64,000 bases of DNA from NCBI GenBank assembly GCA_021818955.1, contig JAKASR010000003.1, forward strand, positions 62,001-126,000. Reading direction: 5' to 3'. Under the pieces are notes generated by a model. It was not told the origin of the DNA, did not search any database, and worked only from the letters and a program-made list of their open reading frames with translations. The first letter of the stretch is position 1; each line of letters starts with the position of its first letter. Of the stretch, positions 53,345 through 62,850 are shown in pieces. A program made the translations under genes and the position numbers. Source of the DNA: Acidobacteriota bacterium. Lineage in GTDB: Bacteria; Acidobacteriota; Terriglobia; Terriglobales; SCQP01.

Positions 53345-54683
53345 GCGGAGCACAAACCATTCTGGTGTTCGTCGTGCTGGCTCCCGGAGCGGTTTTTGCG
53401 GTGCTGGGCCTGCTGTGGCTGGCGGGGTGGGCGCCCGGCGAGCGCGTGCTGTCGCGGCTTACCGGCCTGACTTTTTTCGCCTGCACGTCGGGCGTGGCGG
53501 TTCTCGCCTGGCGCCTATTAGCGCCGGGCGGGGTTCCGGCGGTGGTCGTCACCTTCGGCAACTGGTTTGCCATCGGCCGCTATCATTTCCCCCTGGTGCT
53601 CATGGTGGACCGGTTGTCGCTGGCGTTTCTGGCGCTCACGGCAGTTTTATCCGGGCTGATCGGGCAGTTTTCGGCCACTTACCTGCATCAAGAACCGGGG
53701 TTCCTGAGATTTTTTCTGCTGCTGCACCTGTTCGCGTTCGGTTCCCTGCTTGCGTTCGCCAGCGGCTCGTTCGACCTACTCGCCGCCGGATGGGAAATCG
53801 TCGGGATCACATCGGTGCTGCTGATCGCGTTTTTCCAACTGAGGCCGGCGCCGGTTGAAAATGGGCTGCGAGTCTTCGGCATCTATCGCGCCTGCGACAT
53901 AGGACTATTTGTCGCCATTTTCGCCCTGCATCATTGGGCGGGGACAGCCTCGTTCCAGCGCGGCTTTCCCGCACTACGCGGCACGCACGGCACCCTCATC
54001 GGCCTGCTGCTGTTACTCGCCGCGGCCGGAAAAGCGGCGCAAGTTCCCTTTTCAGGCTGGCTGCCGCGCGCCATGGAAGGCCCCACGCCTTCGAGCGCGA
54101 TTTTTTATGGAGCGATCTCCATCCACGCGGGGGCTTATCTGTTGTTGCGGGCGCAACCGCTGCTGGCGCGCTCGGGGCTCGATTCCGGCCTGGTGATTTT
54201 GCTGGGCGCCGCCACCGCCATTCACGGCACGCTGGCCGGGCGCGCCAGCGCCGATACCAAGACGTCGCTCGCCTATGCCACGCTCTCACAAGTCGGCATC
54301 GTGTTCATCGAGATTGGCCTCGGCTGGAAATGGCTGGCGGTTGCCCACATCCTGGGCAACGCCATGGTTCGAACCATGCAGTATCTGCGGGCGCCTTCCA
54401 TGCTGCATGACTACCACCAGATGCACTCCGCCATCGGCAGCGAGCTGGCGCCCACCGGAAAGCAAATCGAGGAACTGCTGCCGCAGCGGGTGCAGTTATG
54501 GCTCTACCGCTGGGCCTTCGACCGCGGCCATCTCGACACGATGCTGGACCGCTGGATAATTCGTCCCCTCTTGCAGCTTTCCGCATATCTGGCCAAAACA
54601 GAACGCAGCGGCACGTCCGGAATGCTGCCCCAAAATATTTCCCCCATACCGGCGCAGGGCCGGGCCGAACAGGGAGGGCACTA

Positions 54684-54684
<1 letters not shown>
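53341..54684 (+). CDS. dabB: DabB, NuoL-like proton-conducting membrane subunit
   Basis: The start ATG overlaps the dabA stop (ATGA). The 447-residue multi-spanning protein has the antiporter-like core. Glu152 in LAAGWEIVGITS and Lys231 in AAAGKAAQVPFSGWLPRAMEGP correspond to the conserved TM5 Glu and TM7 Lys of NuoL/Mrp subunits, followed by TPSSAIFYGA and HGTLAGRASADTKTSLAY. It is shorter than NuoL and lacks the long lateral helix. It would form the ion path that powers DabA. Its stop overlaps the start of the next gene. Confidence 0.92.
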
Positions 54685-56261
<1,577 letters not shown>

Positions 56262-56627
56262 AATAAAGCATTAAAGATATACGACTTGTCATACGCATAC
56301 TGGTTGCGTACACCACGCGTACAATGCCCGACCAGCGACCGCTGTGACTGTATCGGCCCGCGATATTGCCGATTCATCAGTGAGTTTTTCCCGCACGAGC
56401 AGCGGCGCCATTTAAAGACGATCTATCGCCTATACCGCAATAGCGTAGTTCATAGCTGGAAACTGTTCGAGGTTGCGATGCTGCGCGGGTACGAACCAAT
56501 CACTACCGCCCACGGAGCGATTCAATTCAGCCGGCTCAAGAGGCGTTAAGCCGGGTCCGGCCCCGGCACATCCCCGTGCCCCAGCTCGCGAATCGCGCCT
56601 TCCGATCAAGTTTTCACCCATGTCAGG
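56262..56627. other. Intergenic region with a doubtful open frame
   Basis: A plus-strand frame that would start inside the tRNA stays open to 56549. Its second half (RHLKTIYRLYRNSVVHSWKL) looks protein-like but matches no family I know and has no ribosome site. It may be a gene remnant left at the tRNA 3' end, a usual integration site. I saw no repeat of the tRNA 3' end further on. Confidence 0.3.
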
Positions 56628-56661
56628 TTGACAGCAGTACATTATTTCAGTATATTCTGAA
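56628..56661 (+). promoter_or_regulatory. Promoter and operator of the ArsR-rhodanese gene
   Basis: TTGACA (56628-56633), a 17-bp spacer and TATATT (56651-56656) are near consensus. The -10 is the exact centre of a TTCAG-TATATT-CTGAA palindrome (56646-56661), so repressor binding would mask it. The ATG at 56667 is 10 nt past the -10, leaving a leader of only a few nucleotides. Confidence 0.85.
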
Positions 56662-56666
56662 TCACT

Positions 56667-57344
56667 ATGGCAAGCCGGAATCGCCGATTCAAGACCGCCA
56701 TCTACGAGCAGTTCGCGCGTCTTGGCAAGGCCATCTCGAACCCCAGCCGCCTGGAACTGCTCGATCTTCTAGGCCAGGGGCCGCGAACCGTGGAAGCATT
56801 GGCCCAGGAGGCGGGTCTTGGCCTCGCCAACACTTCTCAGCATTTGAAGGCACTGCGGGAGGCGCGACTCGTCGAGGCGGAAAAGAACGGGCAATATGTA
56901 ACGTACCGGTTGGCCGACGAGCAGGTGGGCCGCTTTTTTCGATCCATCCAGACGTTGGCCGAAGCGCGGCTGGCGGAGGTGGGGGAGATTACTCGCCGGT
57001 TTCTGGAAGCGCGGCAGGGTTTGCAGCCGGTTGGCCGTGAACAGCTCCTTGCCAAAGTCCGAGATGGCGCCGTTACCGTGCTCGATGTGCGGCCGAGCGA
57101 GGAGTTTCGCACTGGTCACCTTCCAGGCGCTCTTTCCGTTCCGCTTAAGGAACTTGAGCGCCGGCTGTCGGAGTTGCCGCGGGACCGCGAGATCATTGCC
57201 TATTGTCGCGGGCGCTATTGCGTGCTCGCCCTAGAGGCGGTCGAATTGCTCCAGGCGCAAGGATTTACCGCCTTCCGATTAGAGGATGGCGTACAAGATT
57301 GGCAGGCGAGAGGGTATCCCGTCATGGTCGAAGAGCGATCGTAG
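56667..57344 (+). CDS. ArsR-type repressor fused to a rhodanese domain
   Basis: The 225 residues comprise an ArsR winged helix (about 10-95: ISNPSRLELLDLL, ANTSQHLKALREARLV, YVTYRL) and a rhodanese domain (about 122-220: VTVLDVRPSEEFRTGHLPGA). The active loop CRGRYC carries Cys180 and Cys185. The DNA-binding half has no cysteine, unlike BigR/SqrR, so sulfane-sulfur sensing would have to act through the rhodanese loop. It heads a sulfur operon and the operator overlaps its own -10, so autoregulation is likely. Confidence 0.93.
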   Translation: MASRNRRFKTAIYEQFARLGKAISNPSRLELLDLLGQGPRTVEALAQEAGLGLANTSQHLKALREARLVEAEKNGQYVTYRLADEQVGRFFRSIQTLAEARLAEVGEITRRFLEARQGLQPVGREQLLAKVRDGAVTVLDVRPSEEFRTGHLPGALSVPLKELERRLSELPRDREIIAYCRGRYCVLALEAVELLQAQGFTAFRLEDGVQDWQARGYPVMVEERS

Positions 57345-57368
57345 GCCTCAGGCTCGAGAGGATACAGA

Positions 57369-58610
57369 ATGCAATCGAAGACAATTCTGGTATTGGGCGG
57401 CGGCATCGGAGGCATCGTCACCGCCAACGAGATTCGCCACCAACTGCCAGCCATGCACCGCGTCGTGATCGTCGAAAAAAACGCGCAGCACGCATTCGCC
57501 CCTTCGTTCTTGTGGCTCATGACCGGCGATCGCCAGCCAGAACAGATCCGCCGCCCGCTGGCGGACCTGCTACGCCGAGGGGTTGAACTTCTCCACGCCG
57601 AAGTAATCGAGATCGATCCGGCTCATCGGCAAGTTAGAACCAGCATCACGGAAATCGCCTACGATTACCTGGTGGTAGCGCTCGGCGCCGATCTGGCCCC
57701 CGCGGCGATTCCCGGGTTGGACCGCGCCGCGCATAGTTTTTTCACCTTCGATGGCGCTCGCCGTCTTCGTGAAGTCATCAAGACCTTCCCCGGCGGGCGT
57801 ATCGCCGTTGTGGTCACCTCCATGCCGTATAAATGCCCGGCAGTCCCCCATGAGGGGGCGATGCTGATGGCCGACTATTTCCGCCGCCGTGGCCTTTCCA
57901 CCAAGGTTGACATTCATCTATTCACGCCCGAACCACAACCTATGCCGGTCGCCGGTCCGCAACTGGGAGAGGCGGTCCGCGGCATGCTTCAGGCCAAACG
58001 TATTGAATTTCATCCACTCCACAAACTCAGCGCCATCGATTCCGAGGCGCTGGAGATGAGATTCGAAAACGGGACTCGGTTCGGTTATGACCTGCTGGTC
58101 GCCATCCCACCCCACCGGGCGCCGGAGGTAGTCATCCAGGCCGGTTTGACGAATCCATCCGGCTGGATTCCCGTCGATCCCGCTACCCTGAGCACCGCGC
58201 ACGACGACGTCTATGCCATCGGCGATGCCACCGCAATCCCGATTCCAGGGCGCTGGAAGCCGGAAGTGCCGCTGATGCTGCCCAAGGCAGGCGTGTTTGC
58301 GCATGCGCAAGCCAAGATCGTAGCCCGACGCATCGTCGCCGCGGTTACCGGACGAGCAGGCGCCCCAGGTTTCTCCGGAGATGGGTATTGCATGCTTGAA
58401 GCCGGGGAAGAACAGGCCGGTTTCGCATTCGGTCATTTCTTTGCCGTGCCGGCGCCGCGTATTCAACTGCGACCCATCGGAAGGTCATGGCACCTTGGCA
58501 AAGTGCTCTTCGAGAAGTGGTGGTTGACCCCGTTTGGCGTTAAGCGATCGGTGACCGGTTGGGTGATGAAGGCGGGAGGGAGACTCCGCGGCATCCCGAT
58601 CACCTTGTAA
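57369..58610 (+). CDS. FAD-dependent sulfide:quinone oxidoreductase-like protein
   Basis: The 413 residues have the FAD-binding ILVLGGGIGGI, a second Rossmann part and GDATAIPIP near 285. Cys156 in MPYKCPAVPHE and Cys341 in GYCMLEAGE are at the positions of the two redox cysteines of sulfide:quinone oxidoreductases. The third, FAD-linking cysteine of the Aquifex-type enzyme has no counterpart. The C-terminal amphipathic helices (LGKVLFEKWWLTPFG) would dock to the membrane. It probably oxidises sulfide to polysulfide or persulfide, passing electrons to quinone. GAGAGGAT precedes the ATG, 24 bp after the repressor. Confidence 0.88.
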   Translation: MQSKTILVLGGGIGGIVTANEIRHQLPAMHRVVIVEKNAQHAFAPSFLWLMTGDRQPEQIRRPLADLLRRGVELLHAEVIEIDPAHRQVRTSITEIAYDYLVVALGADLAPAAIPGLDRAAHSFFTFDGARRLREVIKTFPGGRIAVVVTSMPYKCPAVPHEGAMLMADYFRRRGLSTKVDIHLFTPEPQPMPVAGPQLGEAVRGMLQAKRIEFHPLHKLSAIDSEALEMRFENGTRFGYDLLVAIPPHRAPEVVIQAGLTNPSGWIPVDPATLSTAHDDVYAIGDATAIPIPGRWKPEVPLMLPKAGVFAHAQAKIVARRIVAAVTGRAGAPGFSGDGYCMLEAGEEQAGFAFGHFFAVPAPRIQLRPIGRSWHLGKVLFEKWWLTPFGVKRSVTGWVMKAGGRLRGIPITL

Positions 58611-58633
58611 ACAATTTTCTGAAAGTTAAAGCC

Positions 58634-58981
58634 ATGAACTATCTCATCATCCTGAACGATCCACCCTACGGAACCGAGCGCAGCTACAACGGCCTACGGC
58701 TGGCAAACTCGCTGGCCAAAGCGGAGGGCAGCCTCTCGGTTTTCATGATGGGCGATGCGGCCTCATGCGCAGTCGCGGGCCAGATAACACCGAACGGCTA
58801 CTACAACCTAGAGCGGATGCTGAAGATTCTCTCATCCAAGGGCGGCAAGATCGGCGTTTGCGGCTCGTGCATGGACGCTCGGGGAATCAAACCGAACTCC
58901 CTGGTGCAAGGCGCACACCGGAGTTCGATGGACGAGCTAACGGCCTGGTCGAGAGAAGCGGATAAGATCATCGTCTTCTAA
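58634..58981 (+). CDS. DsrE/F-like sulfur-carrier protein
   Basis: The start ATG at 58634 (MNYLIILNDPPYGTERSYNGL) fits the family; the frame extends upstream without support. At 115 residues it has the DsrE fold pattern: ALRLANSL-type helix, SVFMMGDAASCAVAG, and GKIGVCGSCMDARGI with a CGSC pair that includes the usual sulfur-binding position. It likely accepts sulfane sulfur from the oxidoreductase or rhodanese. It starts 23 bp after the SQR-like gene. Confidence 0.9.
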   Translation: MNYLIILNDPPYGTERSYNGLRLANSLAKAEGSLSVFMMGDAASCAVAGQITPNGYYNLERMLKILSSKGGKIGVCGSCMDARGIKPNSLVQGAHRSSMDELTAWSREADKIIVF

Positions 58982-59073
58982 TCGGCGCCGCCCGGCCACC
59001 GGCCGCCTGAGCGGCGCCGCGGAAGGCGATCAAGCTAAGCTCGCGCCATGTCGAGGGAAAACGGGAGGGAACA

Positions 59074-59820
59074 ATGAAGACTAAAAAGATCTTGGTTGTC
59101 CTTGGCTTTGTTCTTGCAGCAATCGGTCTGACCGGCCTATTCGCCGCGACTACGCAGCAGCGGAGCAACAATCAGCACCGCGCCGGTGACGGACAAAGCT
59201 CGATGCAGCAGATGATGCACACGATGATGTCGGGGGTTGTGCCTCCCGGCGTCACGCCCGGCAATCTTCCGGCGCCGCAAAGTGAAGGCGCGAAACTGAT
59301 GGCAACATACTGCGTTCAATGCCATAGCCTTCCCAGCCCGATGATGCATTCCGCCGCCGAATGGCCTGGAGTCGCGAGCAAGATGTTCCAAAGGATGACC
59401 ATGTGTTCCAGGATGATGAGCCGCTCGAGCATGATGGGAAATATGGGTGGCATGGGGATGAGAGGAAGGATGGGAAACATGGGAGGCGGCGGGATGATGG
59501 GCATGATGAACATCAAAGCCCCCTCGGCCAAAGAACAGAAAACGATCGTTTCGTACTTGAAAGAACACTCTTTGCAATCCATTCATCCCGGTGCAATGCC
59601 TTCACCCCAAAGCAGAGGCGCAATCCTTTTTGCCGCCACGTGCGCTCAGTGCCACGCCTTGCCCGATCCCAAGCTACATACCGCGCGGCAGTGGCCACAG
59701 GTGGTGGCGCGCATGCGTAAGAACATGGTGGCAATGGGAAAGCCCGTGCCCAGCTCGGCAACACTCCAAACCATTACCGAGTTTCTTCAGAACGTGGCTT
59801 ACGAAGGGCGAAAACGGTAA
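59074..59820 (+). CDS. Diheme c-type cytochrome with Met-rich linker
   Basis: GGGAGGG precedes the ATG. The 248 residues have a signal or anchor (ILVVLGFVLAAIGLTGLFA) and two heme c sites, CVQCH (80-84) and CAQCH (190-194). Each lies in a similar P-P/S-P-Q-S-x-G-A...YxCxxCH...W-P-x-V unit, so the protein looks like an internal duplication. Between them, residues 106-146 are extraordinarily rich in Met and Gly (SSMMGNMGGMGM), resembling copper-binding Met-rich stretches. It may take electrons from sulfur oxidation in the periplasm. Confidence 0.88.
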   Translation: MKTKKILVVLGFVLAAIGLTGLFAATTQQRSNNQHRAGDGQSSMQQMMHTMMSGVVPPGVTPGNLPAPQSEGAKLMATYCVQCHSLPSPMMHSAAEWPGVASKMFQRMTMCSRMMSRSSMMGNMGGMGMRGRMGNMGGGGMMGMMNIKAPSAKEQKTIVSYLKEHSLQSIHPGAMPSPQSRGAILFAATCAQCHALPDPKLHTARQWPQVVARMRKNMVAMGKPVPSSATLQTITEFLQNVAYEGRKR

Positions 59821-60361
59821 TGGCGAGTTTGAAGATGGCCCAGCCGTTTTATGCAAAAGCCGGTCCGGGATGACCCGCTACCACTGATTCCCCTGTACGT
59901 GGAGGACGTTGCGCGGCAAGCGCAACGTCCGGTGGCCGTTACCTCATCAGTTTTGTTTACGCACACGCGCCAATCCCTTTCTCTTTTCCTTGTAAGTCCT
60001 CAAAGCCCGCCACATCCACCTGTTCTGCCGCAAAGCCGAATAGAAATGTGAGCATGGCTAAGACGAAGCCGCCATATCTTTCCCCATTTTCAGCACCGGC
60101 TTCTTCCGGATCACATTGTGATTCCGAGCATCTTGGCCTCGACATCCATCCCCAGTCGGCCACCAGTTCGCGGCCGCCGCGACATTTTCGCCGCAGTCAT
60201 CCATGAATATGGCGCGGCTGAAATCGACATGAAACGAATCGAGGAAAAGCTCATCCTTAGCGCGGAAGCGGTCTTGCGGGCCGCGACTATAACCCCAAAT
60301 TGAATATAATTTAACTGCGATAATTCCAGATTCCGTTCATTTTGGCACCGGAGGTTGCGCC
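59821..60361. other. Intergenic region, no supported gene
   Basis: Apart from the hairpin at 59904-59930, this 541-bp stretch shows only short open frames on both strands without ribosome sites or recognisable motifs. An AT-rich patch at about 60300-60345 may carry the DUF1330 promoter. Confidence 0.5.
59904..59930 (+). terminator. Strong hairpin after the sulfur operon
   Basis: GGACGTTGCGC and GCGCAACGTCC form a perfect 11-bp stem with a GGCAA loop, 84 bp after the cytochrome stop. No T tract follows directly, so it may stabilise the mRNA end instead of terminating by itself. Confidence 0.6.
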
Positions 60362-60652
60362 ATGCCCGCCTATCTCATCGCCGACGTGGTTCGCATCAAG
60401 GATGACGAGAAGATGGCAAAGTATCGCAGCCGCATAGCCGAATGCGTGGGAAGATTTGGCGGAAAATACCTGGCCGCCGGCGGCGCCTTGGAGGTGCTGG
60501 AGGGCCATTGGAGGCCCACCTATCCGGTCATAGTTCAGTTTCCAAGCCTGGATTCGGCGCGCCAGTTCTATCACTCGGCGGATTATCGCGAGCTAAAATT
60601 GCTGCGCCAAGCGGCAGCCGATACCGATATGGTGCTGATTGAGGGGAAATAG
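60362..60652 (+). CDS. DUF1330-family protein
   Basis: At 96 residues it matches the DUF1330 ferredoxin-like fold: AYLIADVVRIKDDEKMAKYR, GGKYLAAGG, LEGHWRPTYPVIVQFPSL and the end ADTDMVLIEGK. GGAGG lies 7 nt before the ATG. These small dimeric alpha/beta-barrel proteins resemble EthD and monooxygenase-like folds; no substrate is known. It stands alone between the sulfur operon and tRNA-Leu. Confidence 0.92.
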   Translation: MPAYLIADVVRIKDDEKMAKYRSRIAECVGRFGGKYLAAGGALEVLEGHWRPTYPVIVQFPSLDSARQFYHSADYRELKLLRQAAADTDMVLIEGK

Positions 60653-60677
60653 GCGCGGCAAGTAAATGATCGGAACA

Positions 60678-60747
60678 GCCGGCCGCTTTTACTTTTAGAC
60701 GCTGACGCCTTCGCAAGGGTCCGGCCGAAACCGGACGCATGGCGAAT
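60678..60747 (+). repeat. Dispersed intergenic repeat, head-half copy
   Basis: GGCCGCTTTTACTTTTAGACGCTGACGCC is followed by the hairpin GTCCGG-CCGAAA-CCGGAC (60719-60736) and CGCATGGCGAATACTC. The downstream half is missing. Confidence 0.85.
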
Positions 60748-60813
60748 ACTCAAAGATAGATGCCAGGAAGAAAAAAGCTTTAAAGGAGCGGGAACGTATA
60801 GGGAATTAAATAT

Positions 60814-60898
60814 TGGTGCGGAAGGCGGGACTCGAACCCGCATGCCTTGCGGCGCCACCCCCTCAAGATGGTGTGTCTGCCAATTTCACCACTTCCGC
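60814..60898 (-). tRNA. tRNA-Leu (GAG)
   Basis: An 85-nt class II tRNA on the minus strand: acceptor GCGGAAG/CTTCCGC, D-arm TGGTGAAATTGGCAGAC, anticodon stem CCATC/GGTGG with loop TTGAGGG (anticodon GAG), a long variable arm, T-arm GGTTCGAGTCC and encoded ACCA. A TATAAT at 60909-60914 lies 10 nt upstream as a -10. Confidence 0.95.
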
Positions 60899-61032
60899 AC
60901 ACGGCGCAATTATAACGCGGCCCGGCCCTGAGCCGTGGTATTGGAAATGAACGACTTTTCGACTTGGGACCGTACGCGCATTAGCGGCGGACGCGCAGAC
61001 CCGCCGCCGCGGTTAACCCACTCAAAACCGCC

Positions 61033-61887
61033 TCAGGCTTCGATGGTCTCATCCCCTTCTTCCGCGCCCGCGACCGGCACGGCAGCGTCGGGTTTGGAGG
61101 GCGGGTTCTCTTCCGATTCGGCCAGGATTTCGCGCACTCGCGGATGCTCGCGATTGACGCGAATGGCCGTAGTCGGGAAGGGCGACTTGGGATTATCCAC
61201 CTTACTGGTCAGCACCAGTTCAGCGGCGGTGGCGTCGCGCAGCACGCGATCCCGCACCTCGGGAGCGTAGGCCCAGGTGAAGCCTTCACGCGGCAAGGCG
61301 ACGTCGCGGAACCACTTGAGCGCGACAAACTGAAACCCGGGACTGGATTCCACCCGGAACAGGGCGCGAATCAGGTCGGACAAAGCGCCCGGGTCGGGGT
61401 CTTTGTACATCACCGGGCGGGGACGCGGGAACGAGCGGCGCGGCGGCTCGGAGTTGTAATCGCGGTTGAAATCGCGCTCGCGCGGCAGATAATCGCGCTC
61501 GCGGGGGATGTACTCACGCTCGCGGGGAATAAATTCGCGCTCGCGCTGCAGGTACTCCCGTTCACGAGCGATATCGCGACGGGCCTGAGCGTGAAAGTTA
61601 TGCATCGGCTGGCGGTCGGCTTCTTCCACTTCCTCGGCCGGTTCCGGATCGGGGGCGGTGGCTTCGCCAGCGGGCACAAAGCTGATCAGCACCTGATCGC
61701 CATTTTCAGGATCCCAATCTTTGGCCGCCAGCGCAGTGCGCGGCAACTGGCGTCCCGTGGGATAAAGCAGTTGTACTTTGGGGCGGAACTGGGAGGGCAG
61801 AAACGGCTTGCCGTCCACCAGGAAATCGGACAGGTAGCGTTCCAGGCTTTTTTCCAGTTCAAGCTGCAGATCGCTGATTTTGAGCAC
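61033..61887 (-). CDS. Uncharacterised protein with RERE heptapeptide repeats
   Basis: GTG start at 61885-61887 with a perfect AGGAGG 5 nt upstream, the best ribosome site in the window, so it is probably well expressed. The 284 residues have three parts. An N-terminal alpha/beta part (1-75) contains SLERYLSDFLVDGKPFLPSQ. The middle (about 105-140) has five near-tandem heptads of the REREYIP type. A C-terminal globular domain (about 160-250) includes FVALKWFRDVALPREGF. No signal peptide or membrane helix is seen. I do not recognise the family. The repeats are highly charged and could form a single long helix. Confidence 0.75.
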   Translation of the reverse strand: MLKISDLQLELEKSLERYLSDFLVDGKPFLPSQFRPKVQLLYPTGRQLPRTALAAKDWDPENGDQVLISFVPAGEATAPDPEPAEEVEEADRQPMHNFHAQARRDIAREREYLQREREFIPREREYIPRERDYLPRERDFNRDYNSEPPRRSFPRPRPVMYKDPDPGALSDLIRALFRVESSPGFQFVALKWFRDVALPREGFTWAYAPEVRDRVLRDATAAELVLTSKVDNPKSPFPTTAIRVNREHPRVREILAESEENPPSKPDAAVPVAGAEEGDETIEA

Positions 61888-62048
61888 TATATCCTCCTAA
61901 TTTTTATGAAGCGTGACACTTAGTTGTAGCGGCGCTTCAGGACCATCCATCCAATCAACCGCTATACGTCAAGATCAGTTTACTATATTTGTCCATTCTC
62001 CAAACCGAGCGTCCCATTTAGAATTACCCGGCGCGAGTAGGACAAAGC

Positions 62049-62840
62049 TTAAAAATCAACCAGGGCGGCGAAAGATTGGGGATCCAGGCTAGCGCCGCCG
62101 ACCAGGGCGCCATCAAGCTCCGGCTGAGCCATGAGGCCGCGAATGTTGTCGGGTTTTACGCTGCCGCCGTAGAGGATGCGGCATGCCGCCGCGGCCGAAT
62201 CGCCCCACAAGCGCGCCAGGCGCTGGCGGAGATAACGATGGGCGTCGGCGGCCAATTCCGGGGTAGCGGTGCGTCCGGTGCCGATGGCCCAGACCGGCTC
62301 GTACGCCAGGATGCAGGGCGGGGCCTGGGTGGCCTTGATACCCAAGAACCCGCGCTCCAGTTGTTCGCGCAGCACGGTTTCGGTCTGGCCGGCTTCACGC
62401 TGGGCCAGCGTCTCGCCCACGCAAACGATCGGCCGCAAGCCGGCGTTCAGGGCGGCCAGCAGCTTGCGATTGATGGTGGCGTCGGTTTCGCCAAAATACT
62501 GGCGGCGCTCGGAGTGGCCGAGAATGACGTAGCGGCAGCCAACGGCGAGCAGCATGGCGGCCGAGACTTCGCCGGTAAAGGCGCCGTGAGTTTCCCAATG
62601 CATGTTTTGTCCGGCGAGTTCGATGCCGGCGCCGCGGGCGGCGGTGGCGGCGGCGGGCAGGCAGGGAAAGGGCGGGGCCACGACAATGTCGCAAACACGA
62701 GCGCGTTCCGGCGCCCCCTCCGCCGCAGCTGGAGCCAGCAGCGGGATCAAGCGGGCGAGGAAGTCGGCGGTTTCCGCCGGGGTTTTATGCATTTTCCAGT
62801 TGGCGGCCATGAGCGGCCGGCGAGCGCGGGTGGGTGTCAT
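62049..62840 (-). CDS. tpiA: Triosephosphate isomerase
   Basis: The ATG at 62838-62840 begins MTPTRARRPLMAANWKMHK; the frame extends upstream into pgk without meaning. At 263 residues all TIM signatures are present: AANWKMHK with the catalytic Lys, VILGHSERR with the His, ILAYEPVWAIGTGRTAT with the Glu and flexible loop, and LYGGSVKPDN. It interconverts DHAP and GAP. It lies 10 bp after pgk on the same strand, an operon. Confidence 0.97.
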   Translation of the reverse strand: MTPTRARRPLMAANWKMHKTPAETADFLARLIPLLAPAAAEGAPERARVCDIVVAPPFPCLPAAATAARGAGIELAGQNMHWETHGAFTGEVSAAMLLAVGCRYVILGHSERRQYFGETDATINRKLLAALNAGLRPIVCVGETLAQREAGQTETVLREQLERGFLGIKATQAPPCILAYEPVWAIGTGRTATPELAADAHRYLRQRLARLWGDSAAAACRILYGGSVKPDNIRGLMAQPELDGALVGGASLDPQSFAALVDF

Positions 62841-62850
62841 AGCGGGATTT

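Noticed and set aside
59957-60303. Two short open frames (68 aa minus strand, 61 aa plus strand) in the gap after the cytochrome
   Set aside because: They overlap each other, have no ribosome site, and show no family motif.
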